The translations under genes were made by a program, and so were the position numbers. Shown here one piece after another: positions 55,918 through 64,000 of a stretch of DNA of 64,000 nt. Source of the DNA: Pseudomonas fragi. GTDB taxonomy: Bacteria > Pseudomonadota > Gammaproteobacteria > Pseudomonadales > Pseudomonadaceae. The stretch is taken from positions 4,920,501-4,984,500 of the forward strand of contig NZ_LT629783.1 of the NCBI RefSeq assembly GCF_900105835.1. The letters run 5' to 3'. The notes under the pieces were generated by a model, which saw only the letters and a program-made list of their open reading frames with translations, did no database searches and was not told the DNA's origin. The first letter of the stretch is position 1. Every line of letters starts with the position of its first letter.

Positions 55918-56251
55918 GGTGTGTAAATCCTTGGTATTTCTGCATGTGGTGCTACAGGGATGTGTCAGCGTCTTTGCGGGACGCTTCGTAGCGCTTGGGC
56001 CCGGTTTTAAAGGGCGAAACAGCCTTGGGCCGTGTCACCGGCCCGCGCGGTGCGGGGTTATACCCACCCGCATCGCCATAAATGACCGTGTTTTATCGAG
56101 TGACCTGTGCCCGGATCGTTCAATAAAAATTACCGATGGTTGTGTTGCGGGCAGGGCACCGGCATTTATCGAGGGGCATATATATATCTATGTCACTGCA
56201 GCCATGATGCGGCGCTAGGTTAGGCACTCACTGACCTGCAGAAGACCGGAT
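55918..56251. other. Divergent intergenic region between the NAGGN operon and the NEL-protein gene
   Basis: Holds the promoters of both units. I saw no clear AlgU-type -35/-10 pair, though NAGGN genes are osmotically induced in pseudomonads. A weak frame on the plus strand (55916-56218) has no ribosome-binding site and no protein character. Confidence 0.45.
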
Positions 56252-59200
56252 ATGGCCCGCCACACCCCCCCGCTGAATGCCCGCGATACCACACTCAGTG
56301 ACCTTGAGCCGCTGGAACTGGTGCATGGCCATATGCCCAAATGGTTGCTGGGCGCCGATCCGCAGATCATCACTGCGCTGGATGCCTCTATGGCCCATAG
56401 CCGCTTCTATCACGGCCTGGTCGGCAAGAAATTCGGCGAGCTGCAAAGTGTCGAGGCTTATTGCGGGGAGTTGCTGGCGGTCGCGGTCAAGGGTGAATTC
56501 GGGCCGTCACTCAATATCCACAACGACTACCTGGCAGTGGTGCATGTTCACCTGATTACCGACGAGACCCTGCTGAGCACCGTTCGGCACTACCTGGTGC
56601 GTGACGAACCCAAGACCCTGCTGTGGGCTGCCCTGCAAAATTTTTCGGCCCGGGAGGCCCATGAAGACGGCTTCAACCCGCAGAGCCAGATTCGCCTGGG
56701 CGGGCAGGCGGATCATGTCAGCCCGCTCAGGCCCCATCACTTTGCTGCGCTGTGCCGCCGGCTGGATCTGGGGCTCAAGTACCAGCAGTACCTGGAGCAT
56801 TCTCTAGGTGTTAACGCGTCGGGTACGCCGGGGCCTGCGCACCTGGCCACCCAGGCCAACCTGCGCTGCCTGAAAACCCATGACATGGCGGTCGACGCCC
56901 ATATCGCCTTCCTGAAGAAAAAAATCAGCCAAACCGCCTACACGACAATCCTTGCCACGCTGACCCGGCCCGAAAGCACCATCCATCCCCCCGGGGTGCA
57001 GCTGGATGGCAAGCCGCTGGTGCTCAGCGCGCTGACGATCCTGGACACGCCAATCGACGGGGTGGTGATTTTTTCCCCGGATACCTTGCTGCAGCATCCC
57101 GGCAATCGGCTGATCGCCTATATACCCAATGATCCGCTGGCGCCTTTTTTCGAGTTCAGTTCCTTGCAGGTGTTCACCGATGAATTGAAGCACCGGCTGC
57201 TGGACCCGGCCTATGCGAAGTTCTTTGCACAGTTCACGGCCTTGAGCGTGCGCCCGTTGTTTATCCAGAAGCTCCAGGCCCGCCCCGAACACTTGAGCCT
57301 GACCGCAAGCACCCAGGCCATGAGTGCAGCGCACTACCTGTGTACCGTGCAGTTGCGCAACATGTTTGCCGATGCGCAGCTGCTGGCTGTACCGACCCAT
57401 GTACTCGACGAACGCGAGCGCGAACAGCGCTGGCAGCTGTACAAAACGGCAGGCCTGTTGCTGATCAACGTCGCGGCCCTGTTTGTACCGGTTCTGGGCG
57501 ACCTGATGCTGGCGGTGGCAATCGGCGACATGCTCAAGGAAGTCTATGAGGGGGTCGAGGACTGGACCCAGGGCGATGTCGACCATGCCCGCGAGCACCT
57601 GCTCAATGTCGCCAGGGATCTGGCCGTCAACACTGCCGTTGTAGCCGGGGTGGCTGCCGTGCGGGCTGCAGCCAGGCGCCTGAGTGCGGCTACCCTGGCG
57701 CACTTTGAAGGTTTTGAACCCATTAGCCGCGATGACGGCACGGCCCGGTTATGGAACAAAAACCTTGAGCATTATGAGCTCGGTGCAGTGGGTGAGCACC
57801 GATTTACCGTCGACGGTCAGGGGTTTTTCCGTATCAACGGCAGGCAACATGTGGAAGTGAACGGCAAGCACTATCCCGTCGAGTTCGATGCCGTGCACCG
57901 ACAGTGGCGCATACCTCATCCGCACCGGCCCCAAGCGTTCAAACCGGCATTGCTGCACAACAACGAAGGCGCCTGGCAACATGCGCATGAGCGGCCGCTG
58001 GAGTGGGCCGACAGTGCCACCTTACTGGGGCGCCTGGGGCCTGAAGCCGCAGCGCTTGACGAGCAAACGCTGGAGCAGGTGCGTGAGCTGACTGGCACCC
58101 GCCCGGATATCATGCGCCGTGTCCATCTGGACAATCTGCCAGCACCGCCCTTGTTGAACGTCACCCTCAAGCGCTTTGTGATCGACCACCAGCTCGATAC
58201 ATTTGTCGAGCAGATGAGCAGTGGTCAATACGCCTCCCGGCGTTGGACCGACCTACAGTTGCAGCTGTTGCCCGGGTTGCCGGGCTGGCCTGAGGGCAAA
58301 GGGCTTGCTGTCGTCGACGAGACGGGCAATAGCCTGGCGCAATACGGCAGTACTGGGTGGCCGAGCTCCTCGCATATCAACCTGACGGCATCCGTGCTTG
58401 AGCAAGGCCAACTGCTGGATGCCGTACTGGCCGCCTTGCCCGAAGCCCAGGCCAAAGCGTTGCTGGGCAACGAGCTGGCGGGCGCTCCAGCATCGGCGCG
58501 CGCCTTGGCCCGAGAGCTGGGCAACTATGCGCGGGAGCACAAGCGTCAGGTATTCGAGCAACTGTATGCGCGTTTCAACCAGTCCCTGGCACCTGAAGCC
58601 AAGATCATCGAACGGGATTTTCCGGGATTGCCGCGCACGGTGGCGCAGGCTTTGGTCGAGTCGGCCAGCAACCCGCAACTGGAAGGCTTGCGTGCAGGCA
58701 AGGTGCCCCTGGCCCTGGCCGAGCGGGTGCGGGTGCATCTGCGCGAAGCGCGGTTGAATCGCGCTATCGAGGGGTTTTATCTGGGCTCGCAGGCCAATGA
58801 TGATGCCGAACGACTGGCCCTGCATTACTTCGAGCAACTGCCCGGTTGGCCTGCCGACAAAGCGCTGGAGATTCGCGAAGGCACGCTGTCCGGCGCCTTG
58901 ATTCACCTATGGGACGGCGTGCTGACGACGCCGCCGCGAGTGCTGGTCAAGACCCCCCAGGGTTATATGCGCTACAGGCCGCGTGGCGCTGGATACATTC
59001 TTGAGCCAGGTGCTCCTGTACCGCTGTCGACGGCGCTTTTCGAGACTTTGAGCGACTTTGAGCGCAATGCAATGGGCTTTGGTTCAAGTCGGGATGCGTC
59101 GTCCTTCAACGCGGCCCTGGCCAAACTGGCCAGCAATGCCCGGCAGGAGTCAGCTCAGGTGCTGGGCATGCAGCCGATCAAACCGGGTTTCAAGGCCCCG

Positions 59201-61066
59201 GTTGTCCTGGCTGACGGGCAAATGGGCTATCCCTTGTGCGGGATGACGTCGGGCCCCCACTCCTGGGAGCTGCAGCGCCGTGTGCGCATGATCTACTCCG
59301 ACTTCGATGATGAGCAGGTCATTGAATACCTTGACGGTCTGGTGGAGCGGGGAGTCGAGCCGCTGCATATCCTGCGCGAACGCAAGCGCGAGAGAAGGGC
59401 GCTGCTGACAAGCCTGCAAGCGTGGATCGATGCCACGCCCAGCGATGTGCCGTTGGCGGACGCCATGCACGATTACGCCGAAAACCGCTACCAGGCAGCC
59501 GGGCTGATCGAGCGCTGCTGGCGCAAGAGCCCGACCCATATCCCCTGGGCACACAACGAGGACATGCACAGCCTGAGCCTGGATGGTTTTCGCCTGGGCA
59601 ACTTTCCTGAGCTGCCCGCGGTGGCCGATTTCAGCCATGTGCGGGAGTTGAAACTCAATAATATGAACTGCCGGGACACGGCCAGCAGGTTCCTGGAGCA
59701 TTTCAGCGGGCTGGTGTCGCTGGAAATGGACAATAACCGCATGGTTCATTTGCCTGCACAGCTTGAGCGCATGCCCAACCTGCGGCGTTTGTCCCTGGCG
59801 CGCAACCTGCTGTACCTGAATCCCGGCAATGTTGCCGTGCTCAATACCCTGAGCAAGCTGCAGGTGCTCAACCTCAATGACAATCTGTTGGGCCCCAACC
59901 TTGCATTAAGCAATCTGGGTTTCCTGCGCCGGGTCTATCTGCGCCGGACCTGGATCGACCACTGGCCACAGGACTTGATCTCCAGACCGTTCCTGGAGTC
60001 TGCGGACCTCAGGGAAAACCGCATCGTCGAGATTCCGGAGCATGTCTATCAGGCCCCCCTTGCCGTGACCCGCAATATCTCCCTGACCGGCAACCCGTTG
60101 TCGGCCGCCAGCCGCCTGCGCCTGGCACGCAATGCCATGCAAGGTGGCAGCAGCATGGGCATCAACAGCGAAGAATTGATGAGTGAAGCGGCAGCGTTCG
60201 AGTTCTGGACAGCGGGTATCACCACCCAGGAGCTGCGTCGCAGGGAGCTACTGTGGAACAGCTTGCGGGCGGATGCGGCCTCGGAAGACTTTTTCACCGT
60301 GCTCAGTCGTCTCACTGCCACGGCAGATGCCCGCGAAGTGCGTCAGGACCTGAGCCGGCGGGTCTGGGAGATGATCGAGGCGGCCAATGACAGCTCGGTA
60401 TTACGCCGCGATGTGCTGGACATAGCCGCTTCACCGCGCAGCTGTACCGACAGTGTGGCCTTCACGTTCAGTGAGATGGAGGTGCAAATGGAGCTGGCGG
60501 GCCTCTCCCAGGAGGGCTCGCCGCAAAAGCACCAGTTGCTGGGGCTGGGCAAGGGGCTGTTCAGGCTCGACAAGGTCGCCAGGATCGCCCATGAACACTA
60601 TCTGTTGCGCCTGGCACAGGCCGACCCGTTGCCTGATGAGCTGGAAATACACCTGGCTTACCGGATTGGCCTGGCGCGGGCCCTGGAGCTGCCGGGGCAA
60701 CCTGAAAGCATGGTGTTCAAATCCCTGGCCGGGGTCACCCGGGAGGACCTGGATATCGCCCGGCTTGAGGTCGAGCGGGCCGAGAAAACCGCGGCCCTGA
60801 ATATCTTTATCAGCACCCGCCAGTTTTGGCGCGAATACCTGATCCGCACTAACAGGCCGCAATACAGCGCCTTGACCGAGCCGTACTTCGAGGCCCTCAG
60901 CGAGTTGTTGACGCGTTCGCCGGAAATGAACAGCGAGCGCTACCTGCGTGAGGTCGGTGAAGTCCGTCAGCGCATGGATGCTGCGGTCGATGTCTGGAGC
61001 CTGCAAATGACCGAGTCACTGCTGGCACCCAGGGCTTCGCAAGACTCTCCCACTACAGCCCTTTGA
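56252..61066 (+). CDS. Very large toxin-like protein with leucine-rich repeats and a NEL-type E3 ubiquitin ligase domain
   Basis: A 1604-residue protein without a signal peptide. The N-terminal half resembles the dermonecrotic-toxin-like domain common in Pseudomonas effectors. A strongly hydrophobic stretch lies at about 395-435 (AGLLLINVAALFVPVLGDLM), and two Pro-Gly-Trp-Pro segments recur (PGLPGWPEGKGLAVVDETG and PGWPADKALEIREG). Leucine-rich repeats span about 1113-1268 (HVRELKLNNMNCRD, LVSLEMDNNRMVHLP, LRRLSLARNLLYLN, LQVLNLNDNLLG, ESADLRENRIVEIP). The C-terminal NEL domain has Cys1398 and Asp1400 in SCTDSVAFTFSEMEVQ, matching the CxD catalytic motif of IpaH/SspH ligases, which modify eukaryotic host proteins. 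No secretion genes are nearby. Its 3' end overlaps mnmC by 14 bp. The start has a weak ribosome-binding site. Confidence 0.8.
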   Translation: MARHTPPLNARDTTLSDLEPLELVHGHMPKWLLGADPQIITALDASMAHSRFYHGLVGKKFGELQSVEAYCGELLAVAVKGEFGPSLNIHNDYLAVVHVHLITDETLLSTVRHYLVRDEPKTLLWAALQNFSAREAHEDGFNPQSQIRLGGQADHVSPLRPHHFAALCRRLDLGLKYQQYLEHSLGVNASGTPGPAHLATQANLRCLKTHDMAVDAHIAFLKKKISQTAYTTILATLTRPESTIHPPGVQLDGKPLVLSALTILDTPIDGVVIFSPDTLLQHPGNRLIAYIPNDPLAPFFEFSSLQVFTDELKHRLLDPAYAKFFAQFTALSVRPLFIQKLQARPEHLSLTASTQAMSAAHYLCTVQLRNMFADAQLLAVPTHVLDEREREQRWQLYKTAGLLLINVAALFVPVLGDLMLAVAIGDMLKEVYEGVEDWTQGDVDHAREHLLNVARDLAVNTAVVAGVAAVRAAARRLSAATLAHFEGFEPISRDDGTARLWNKNLEHYELGAVGEHRFTVDGQGFFRINGRQHVEVNGKHYPVEFDAVHRQWRIPHPHRPQAFKPALLHNNEGAWQHAHERPLEWADSATLLGRLGPEAAALDEQTLEQVRELTGTRPDIMRRVHLDNLPAPPLLNVTLKRFVIDHQLDTFVEQMSSGQYASRRWTDLQLQLLPGLPGWPEGKGLAVVDETGNSLAQYGSTGWPSSSHINLTASVLEQGQLLDAVLAALPEAQAKALLGNELAGAPASARALARELGNYAREHKRQVFEQLYARFNQSLAPEAKIIERDFPGLPRTVAQALVESASNPQLEGLRAGKVPLALAERVRVHLREARLNRAIEGFYLGSQANDDAERLALHYFEQLPGWPADKALEIREGTLSGALIHLWDGVLTTPPRVLVKTPQGYMRYRPRGAGYILEPGAPVPLSTALFETLSDFERNAMGFGSSRDASSFNAALAKLASNARQESAQVLGMQPIKPGFKAPVVLADGQMGYPLCGMTSGPHSWELQRRVRMIYSDFDDEQVIEYLDGLVERGVEPLHILRERKRERRALLTSLQAWIDATPSDVPLADAMHDYAENRYQAAGLIERCWRKSPTHIPWAHNEDMHSLSLDGFRLGNFPELPAVADFSHVRELKLNNMNCRDTASRFLEHFSGLVSLEMDNNRMVHLPAQLERMPNLRRLSLARNLLYLNPGNVAVLNTLSKLQVLNLNDNLLGPNLALSNLGFLRRVYLRRTWIDHWPQDLISRPFLESADLRENRIVEIPEHVYQAPLAVTRNISLTGNPLSAASRLRLARNAMQGGSSMGINSEELMSEAAAFEFWTAGITTQELRRRELLWNSLRADAASEDFFTVLSRLTATADAREVRQDLSRRVWEMIEAANDSSVLRRDVLDIAASPRSCTDSVAFTFSEMEVQMELAGLSQEGSPQKHQLLGLGKGLFRLDKVARIAHEHYLLRLAQADPLPDELEIHLAYRIGLARALELPGQPESMVFKSLAGVTREDLDIARLEVERAEKTAALNIFISTRQFWREYLIRTNRPQYSALTEPYFEALSELLTRSPEMNSERYLREVGEVRQRMDAAVDVWSLQMTESLLAPRASQDSPTTAL

Positions 61067-63032
61067 TCAGTGCGCGCAGGGCAAACCGGTTGGGCAGGCA
61101 GGCCTCGGCGACAGCTCTGGGCACGGGCAGGGGCTCATCGTTGATCCAGGCGGCCAGCAGCTCGCCGGACAGTGGCGCAGTAATCAAACCGCGGGAGCCA
61201 TGGCCGCTGTTGACGTACAAACCGTCGAGCCACGGGCAGGCCGTGTCGGGGACTTGCCGGGCATCCTTGCGCAACACGCTATAGGCGCTGGCGAATTGTT
61301 CCGGGGCCGCCAGCGGGCCGACGATGGGCAAGTAATCCGGGCTGGTGCAACGGAACGCGGCCCAGCCCTGGAGGGTGTGCGGGTCGAGCTGCTCGTCACC
61401 GAGGCGATGGGCCAGATCCGGGGATATTTCCTGCAGAAGATCAAGGTTGCCCTGATGGCCTTCGGGGGTGGTGGTCAGGTCTTCGTTATGGAAGTCGAAG
61501 CTGGCGCCCAGGGTATGTTCCCCCAATCGACCGGGGGCAACATAGCCTTCGGCACAGACCACTGTTTTCAGCACGGCGCTGTCAGGTGTTTGCGCCAGCT
61601 GGGTGATTTGCCCGCGAATCCGCTTGAGCGGCAAGCCGCTGCTGGCCGGGAAGCGTTTGACCTCGGCTGCACCCGCCAGGATCACCACCGGCGCGCTGGC
61701 CAGTAGCCGATCCTCGTGGCATGCCTGCCACTGGTCGTCGACCTTGTGCAGTTGCACCACATCACTGTGGGTCAGGACCTGAACATTGGGGTGCAGGGTC
61801 TGGTAGTGGCACAGCGCAGGGGGATGTACCCAACCGCCTTCGGGGTAGAACAGCCCGCCGTGGGCCAGCTCGATCCCGGCCAGGGCTTGTGCCTGGGGCT
61901 GGTCGAGCAGGTGCACCAGTGCCGGGGGAAATGCCGCCGCCAGTTGCGCCTGACGCTGAGCTTCCTTGGCATCGAAACCCAGTTGCAGCACGCCGCAATC
62001 ATCCCAGTCGCGCCCGCGTTGCAGGTGTTCCAGCAGGCGACGGGTATAGCCGAAGCCACTGACAATCATCTGCGACAAGGTCGTACCGTGGGCAGAGAGT
62101 TTGAGATAGAGAATGCCCTGGGGGTTGCCTGAAGCCTCCTTGGCCAGCCGCTCATGGCGCTCCAGTAATACTACCTGCCAGCCGCGCCGGGCCAGGCTGT
62201 TGGCGCTGGCGCAACCCGACAGGCCGCCGCCGATCACCAGAGCCTTGCGCTGGCCTTCGACCCGGGGCGGGCGGGCAAACCAGGGTTTGACCGTGGGGGG
62301 TACTGGCTGGTTTTCCGGCAAGCCGACAAAGGTGCCGCGCAGGATCTCCCATTTGTGGCCGATGCCCGGCGTGCGGCGCATCTTGAACCCGGCCTCGTTC
62401 AACGCCCGGCGCACCCAGCCGGTACTGGTGAAGGTGCTGATCGTCGACCCGGGCGCGGCAAGGCGCGCCAGCTGCGCGAACAGTTCGGGGGTCCACATGC
62501 CGGGGTTTTTCGCCGGGGCAAAGCCGTCGAGAAACCAGGCATCGATTTTGCCGTCGAGCTGCGGCAATTGCTCCAGGGCATCCCCGATCAACAACGTGAG
62601 CGTGACTCGGCCATTGGCCAGGGTCAGGGTCTGGAAACCCGGGTGGATTGCAAAATAGGCGGCCAGCAATTGCTCGCTGAGCGGCGCCAGTTCTGGCCAC
62701 AGCGCCAGCGCGCGCTGCAGGTCATCACGGGTGAGCGGGTATTTCTCGACACTGATGAAGTGCAGGCGGGCCTCGGGGTGTGCGTGTTGCTCGAACAACT
62801 GCCAGGCGCATAAAAAATTCAAGCCGGTGCCGAAGCCGGTTTCGCCAATCACCAGTTGGGTATTGGCCACCAACGCGGCGAAGCGCTCTGCGAGGGCGTT
62901 CTGTTGAATAAAAACATAACGGGTTTCATCAAGGCCCGACTTGTCTGAAAAGTACACGTCGTCAAACACCCGCGAATGGGGGCGGCCCTGGTCATCCCAG
63001 TCAATCTGGGCATTGGCAGTTTCAGTAATCAT
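61053..63032 (-). CDS. mnmC: Bifunctional tRNA (mnm5s2U34) methyltransferase/FAD-dependent oxidoreductase MnmC
   Basis: Completes 5-methylaminomethyl modification of U34 in tRNAs whose position 2 is thiolated by MnmA (659 residues). The methyltransferase domain (about 1-240) has the SAM motif LVIGETGFGTGLNFLCAW and the WFLDGFAPAKNPGMWTPEL loop. The FAD domain (from about 265) begins [20 protein letters not shown] and ends with YVNSGHGSRGLITAPLSGE. Its last 14 bp overlap the convergent NEL-protein gene. Confidence 0.96.
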   Translation of the reverse strand: MITETANAQIDWDDQGRPHSRVFDDVYFSDKSGLDETRYVFIQQNALAERFAALVANTQLVIGETGFGTGLNFLCAWQLFEQHAHPEARLHFISVEKYPLTRDDLQRALALWPELAPLSEQLLAAYFAIHPGFQTLTLANGRVTLTLLIGDALEQLPQLDGKIDAWFLDGFAPAKNPGMWTPELFAQLARLAAPGSTISTFTSTGWVRRALNEAGFKMRRTPGIGHKWEILRGTFVGLPENQPVPPTVKPWFARPPRVEGQRKALVIGGGLSGCASANSLARRGWQVVLLERHERLAKEASGNPQGILYLKLSAHGTTLSQMIVSGFGYTRRLLEHLQRGRDWDDCGVLQLGFDAKEAQRQAQLAAAFPPALVHLLDQPQAQALAGIELAHGGLFYPEGGWVHPPALCHYQTLHPNVQVLTHSDVVQLHKVDDQWQACHEDRLLASAPVVILAGAAEVKRFPASSGLPLKRIRGQITQLAQTPDSAVLKTVVCAEGYVAPGRLGEHTLGASFDFHNEDLTTTPEGHQGNLDLLQEISPDLAHRLGDEQLDPHTLQGWAAFRCTSPDYLPIVGPLAAPEQFASAYSVLRKDARQVPDTACPWLDGLYVNSGHGSRGLITAPLSGELLAAWINDEPLPVPRAVAEACLPNRFALRALIKGL

Positions 63033-63171
63033 GTGCGGCTCGGCAACGGCAAGGCCGCCATTCTAGCCGATCGCTCAGGCCGGGACTGATCCATGACAGG
63101 TTTGCGTGGTTTCTTGCTACATAAAACAGAGCAATCCGCTAGGCTTGTGACATCTTGCCAGGGAGCTTTCC

Positions 63172-64000
63172 ATGTTCGAATCCGCTGAAATCGGTCATGT
63201 CATCGATAAAGAAACCTACGACAGAGAAGCTCCCGCCCTGCGTGAAGCCTTGCTTGAAGCCCAGTACGAACTGCAGCAGCAAAAGCGCTCTGCGGTCATT
63301 GTGCTGATCAATGGCATAGAGGGTGCCGGCAAGGGCGAGACGGTCAAGCTGCTCAGTGAGTGGATGGACCCGCGGCTGATCGAGGTACGCACTTTTGACA
63401 GCCAGACCGATGAGGAACTGGCCCACCCGCCTGCCTGGCGCTACTGGCGTCAGCTGCCGGCCAAGGGCCGCATGGGCGTGTTTTTTGGCAACTGGTACAG
63501 CCAGATGCTCCAGGGCCGGGTTCACGGCCTGTTCAAGAATGCCGTCCTGGACCAGGCAATCGCCGGTGCGGAGCGCCTGGAAAAAATGCTCTGCAATGAA
63601 GGCGCGGTGATCTTCAAGTTCTGGTTTCACCTGTCCAAAAAACAAATGAAGGAACGCCTGCAAACCCTCAAGGACGATCCGCTGCACAGCTGGCGCATCA
63701 GCCCGCTGGACTGGCAGCAATCGAAAACCTACGACAAGTTCGTGCGCTACGGCGAGCGAGCCATCCGCCGTACCAGCCGCGATTATGCGCCGTGGAATAT
63801 TGTCGAGGGCATGGACCCGTATTACCGTAGCCTGACCGTCGGCAGGATTCTGCTCGACGGTCTGCAAGCCGCGTTGCAAACCGCCAAGGTCGCTGCCCGG
63901 CCGGCCGGGGTGCCGCCCTTGCCGGACAAACAGGGCGAGCTGACCCTGCTCGACTGCCTGGACATGACCCAGCACCTTGAAAAGGACGATTACCAGGAAC
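63172..64000 (+). CDS. pap: Polyphosphate:AMP phosphotransferase, N-terminal part (runs off the window)
   Basis: Transfers phosphate from polyphosphate to AMP, giving ADP. The visible 276 residues comprise the first of two PPK2-type domains and the start of the second. The first has the Walker-A-like motif VLINGIEGAGKGETVKLLSE, then RTFDSQTDEELAHPPAWRYW, FFGNWYSQMLQGRVHG and RTSRDYAPWNIVEGMDPYYR. In this domain the motif reads GIEGAGKGE where catalytic PPK2 domains usually have GxDxxGKG; in the related P. aeruginosa enzyme the activity is thought to reside in the second domain. GGGAG lies just before the ATG. No stop codon before the window end. Confidence 0.93.
   Translation, partial: MFESAEIGHVIDKETYDREAPALREALLEAQYELQQQKRSAVIVLINGIEGAGKGETVKLLSEWMDPRLIEVRTFDSQTDEELAHPPAWRYWRQLPAKGRMGVFFGNWYSQMLQGRVHGLFKNAVLDQAIAGAERLEKMLCNEGAVIFKFWFHLSKKQMKERLQTLKDDPLHSWRISPLDWQQSKTYDKFVRYGERAIRRTSRDYAPWNIVEGMDPYYRSLTVGRILLDGLQAALQTAKVAARPAGVPPLPDKQGELTLLDCLDMTQHLEKDDYQE

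Noticed and set aside
55916..56218. 100-residue frame between the NAGGN operon and the NEL gene
   Set aside because: It has no ribosome-binding site and unusual composition, and would start antisense to the start codon of asnO.

Overview
The window is a piece of a Pseudomonas chromosome, most likely from the P. fluorescens/P. fragi side of the genus. Supporting features are a 13-gene nuo operon with a fused nuoCD, a monomeric NADP isocitrate dehydrogenase, an OprD-family porin, the roxA-purB-hflD-mnmA, clpS-clpA and infA-ate-aat blocks, and many Pseudomonas-type REP doublets (facing TGTGGGAGCGGGCTTG hairpins). No phage, plasmid, transposase, rRNA, tRNA or CRISPR array is visible. Family calls come from reading the protein sequences; no database was searched.

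Layout. 1-2.2 kb: the start of a uronate dehydrogenase gene and an OprD-type porin gene, which share nearly the same promoter and a FadR-type operator dyad, with a 64-bp tandem repeat array between them. 2.2-5.4 kb: an AI-2E/PerM family membrane protein and a TonB-dependent receptor whose 3' ends overlap. 5.4-6.2 kb: non-coding repeats. 6.2-21.2 kb: the complete nuoA-N operon (respiratory complex I) on the minus strand. 21.8-32.2 kb: isocitrate lyase, a small secretin-N-domain protein, a GNAT acetyltransferase, ribosomal oxygenase RoxA, purB, hflD, mnmA, a Nudix hydrolase and monomeric Idh. Isocitrate lyase and isocitrate dehydrogenase, the two enzymes of the isocitrate branch point, lie about 7 kb apart.

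32.6-43.2 kb: cspD, then clpS-clpA, a block holding a Na/Pi cotransporter, an MgtA-type P-ATPase and a small unknown gene, then infA, ate (bpt) and aat. ClpS, ClpA, Aat and Ate together supply most of the bacterial N-degron pathway. 43.6-51 kb: ftsK, lolA, rarA, crcB, serS and cysG on the plus strand. A repeat element at 51.1 kb separates this conserved run from the NAGGN compatible-solute operon (peptidase, GNAT/ATP-grasp synthetase, asparagine-synthetase-like amidotransferase). As I recall the PAO1 map, the genes left of the element match the PA2611-PA2649 region and those right of it the PA3455-PA3461 region.

56.2-64 kb: a 1604-residue protein with a toxin-like N-terminal half, leucine-rich repeats and a C-terminal NEL-type E3 ubiquitin ligase domain with a Cys-x-Asp motif; then mnmC (convergent, overlapping) and the start of polyphosphate:AMP phosphotransferase. 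The most interesting signals are the NEL protein, the twin promoters at the uronate locus, the bracketed 64-bp tandem array, the REP doublet sitting inside the clpA terminator, and the unexplained small gene upstream of mgtA.
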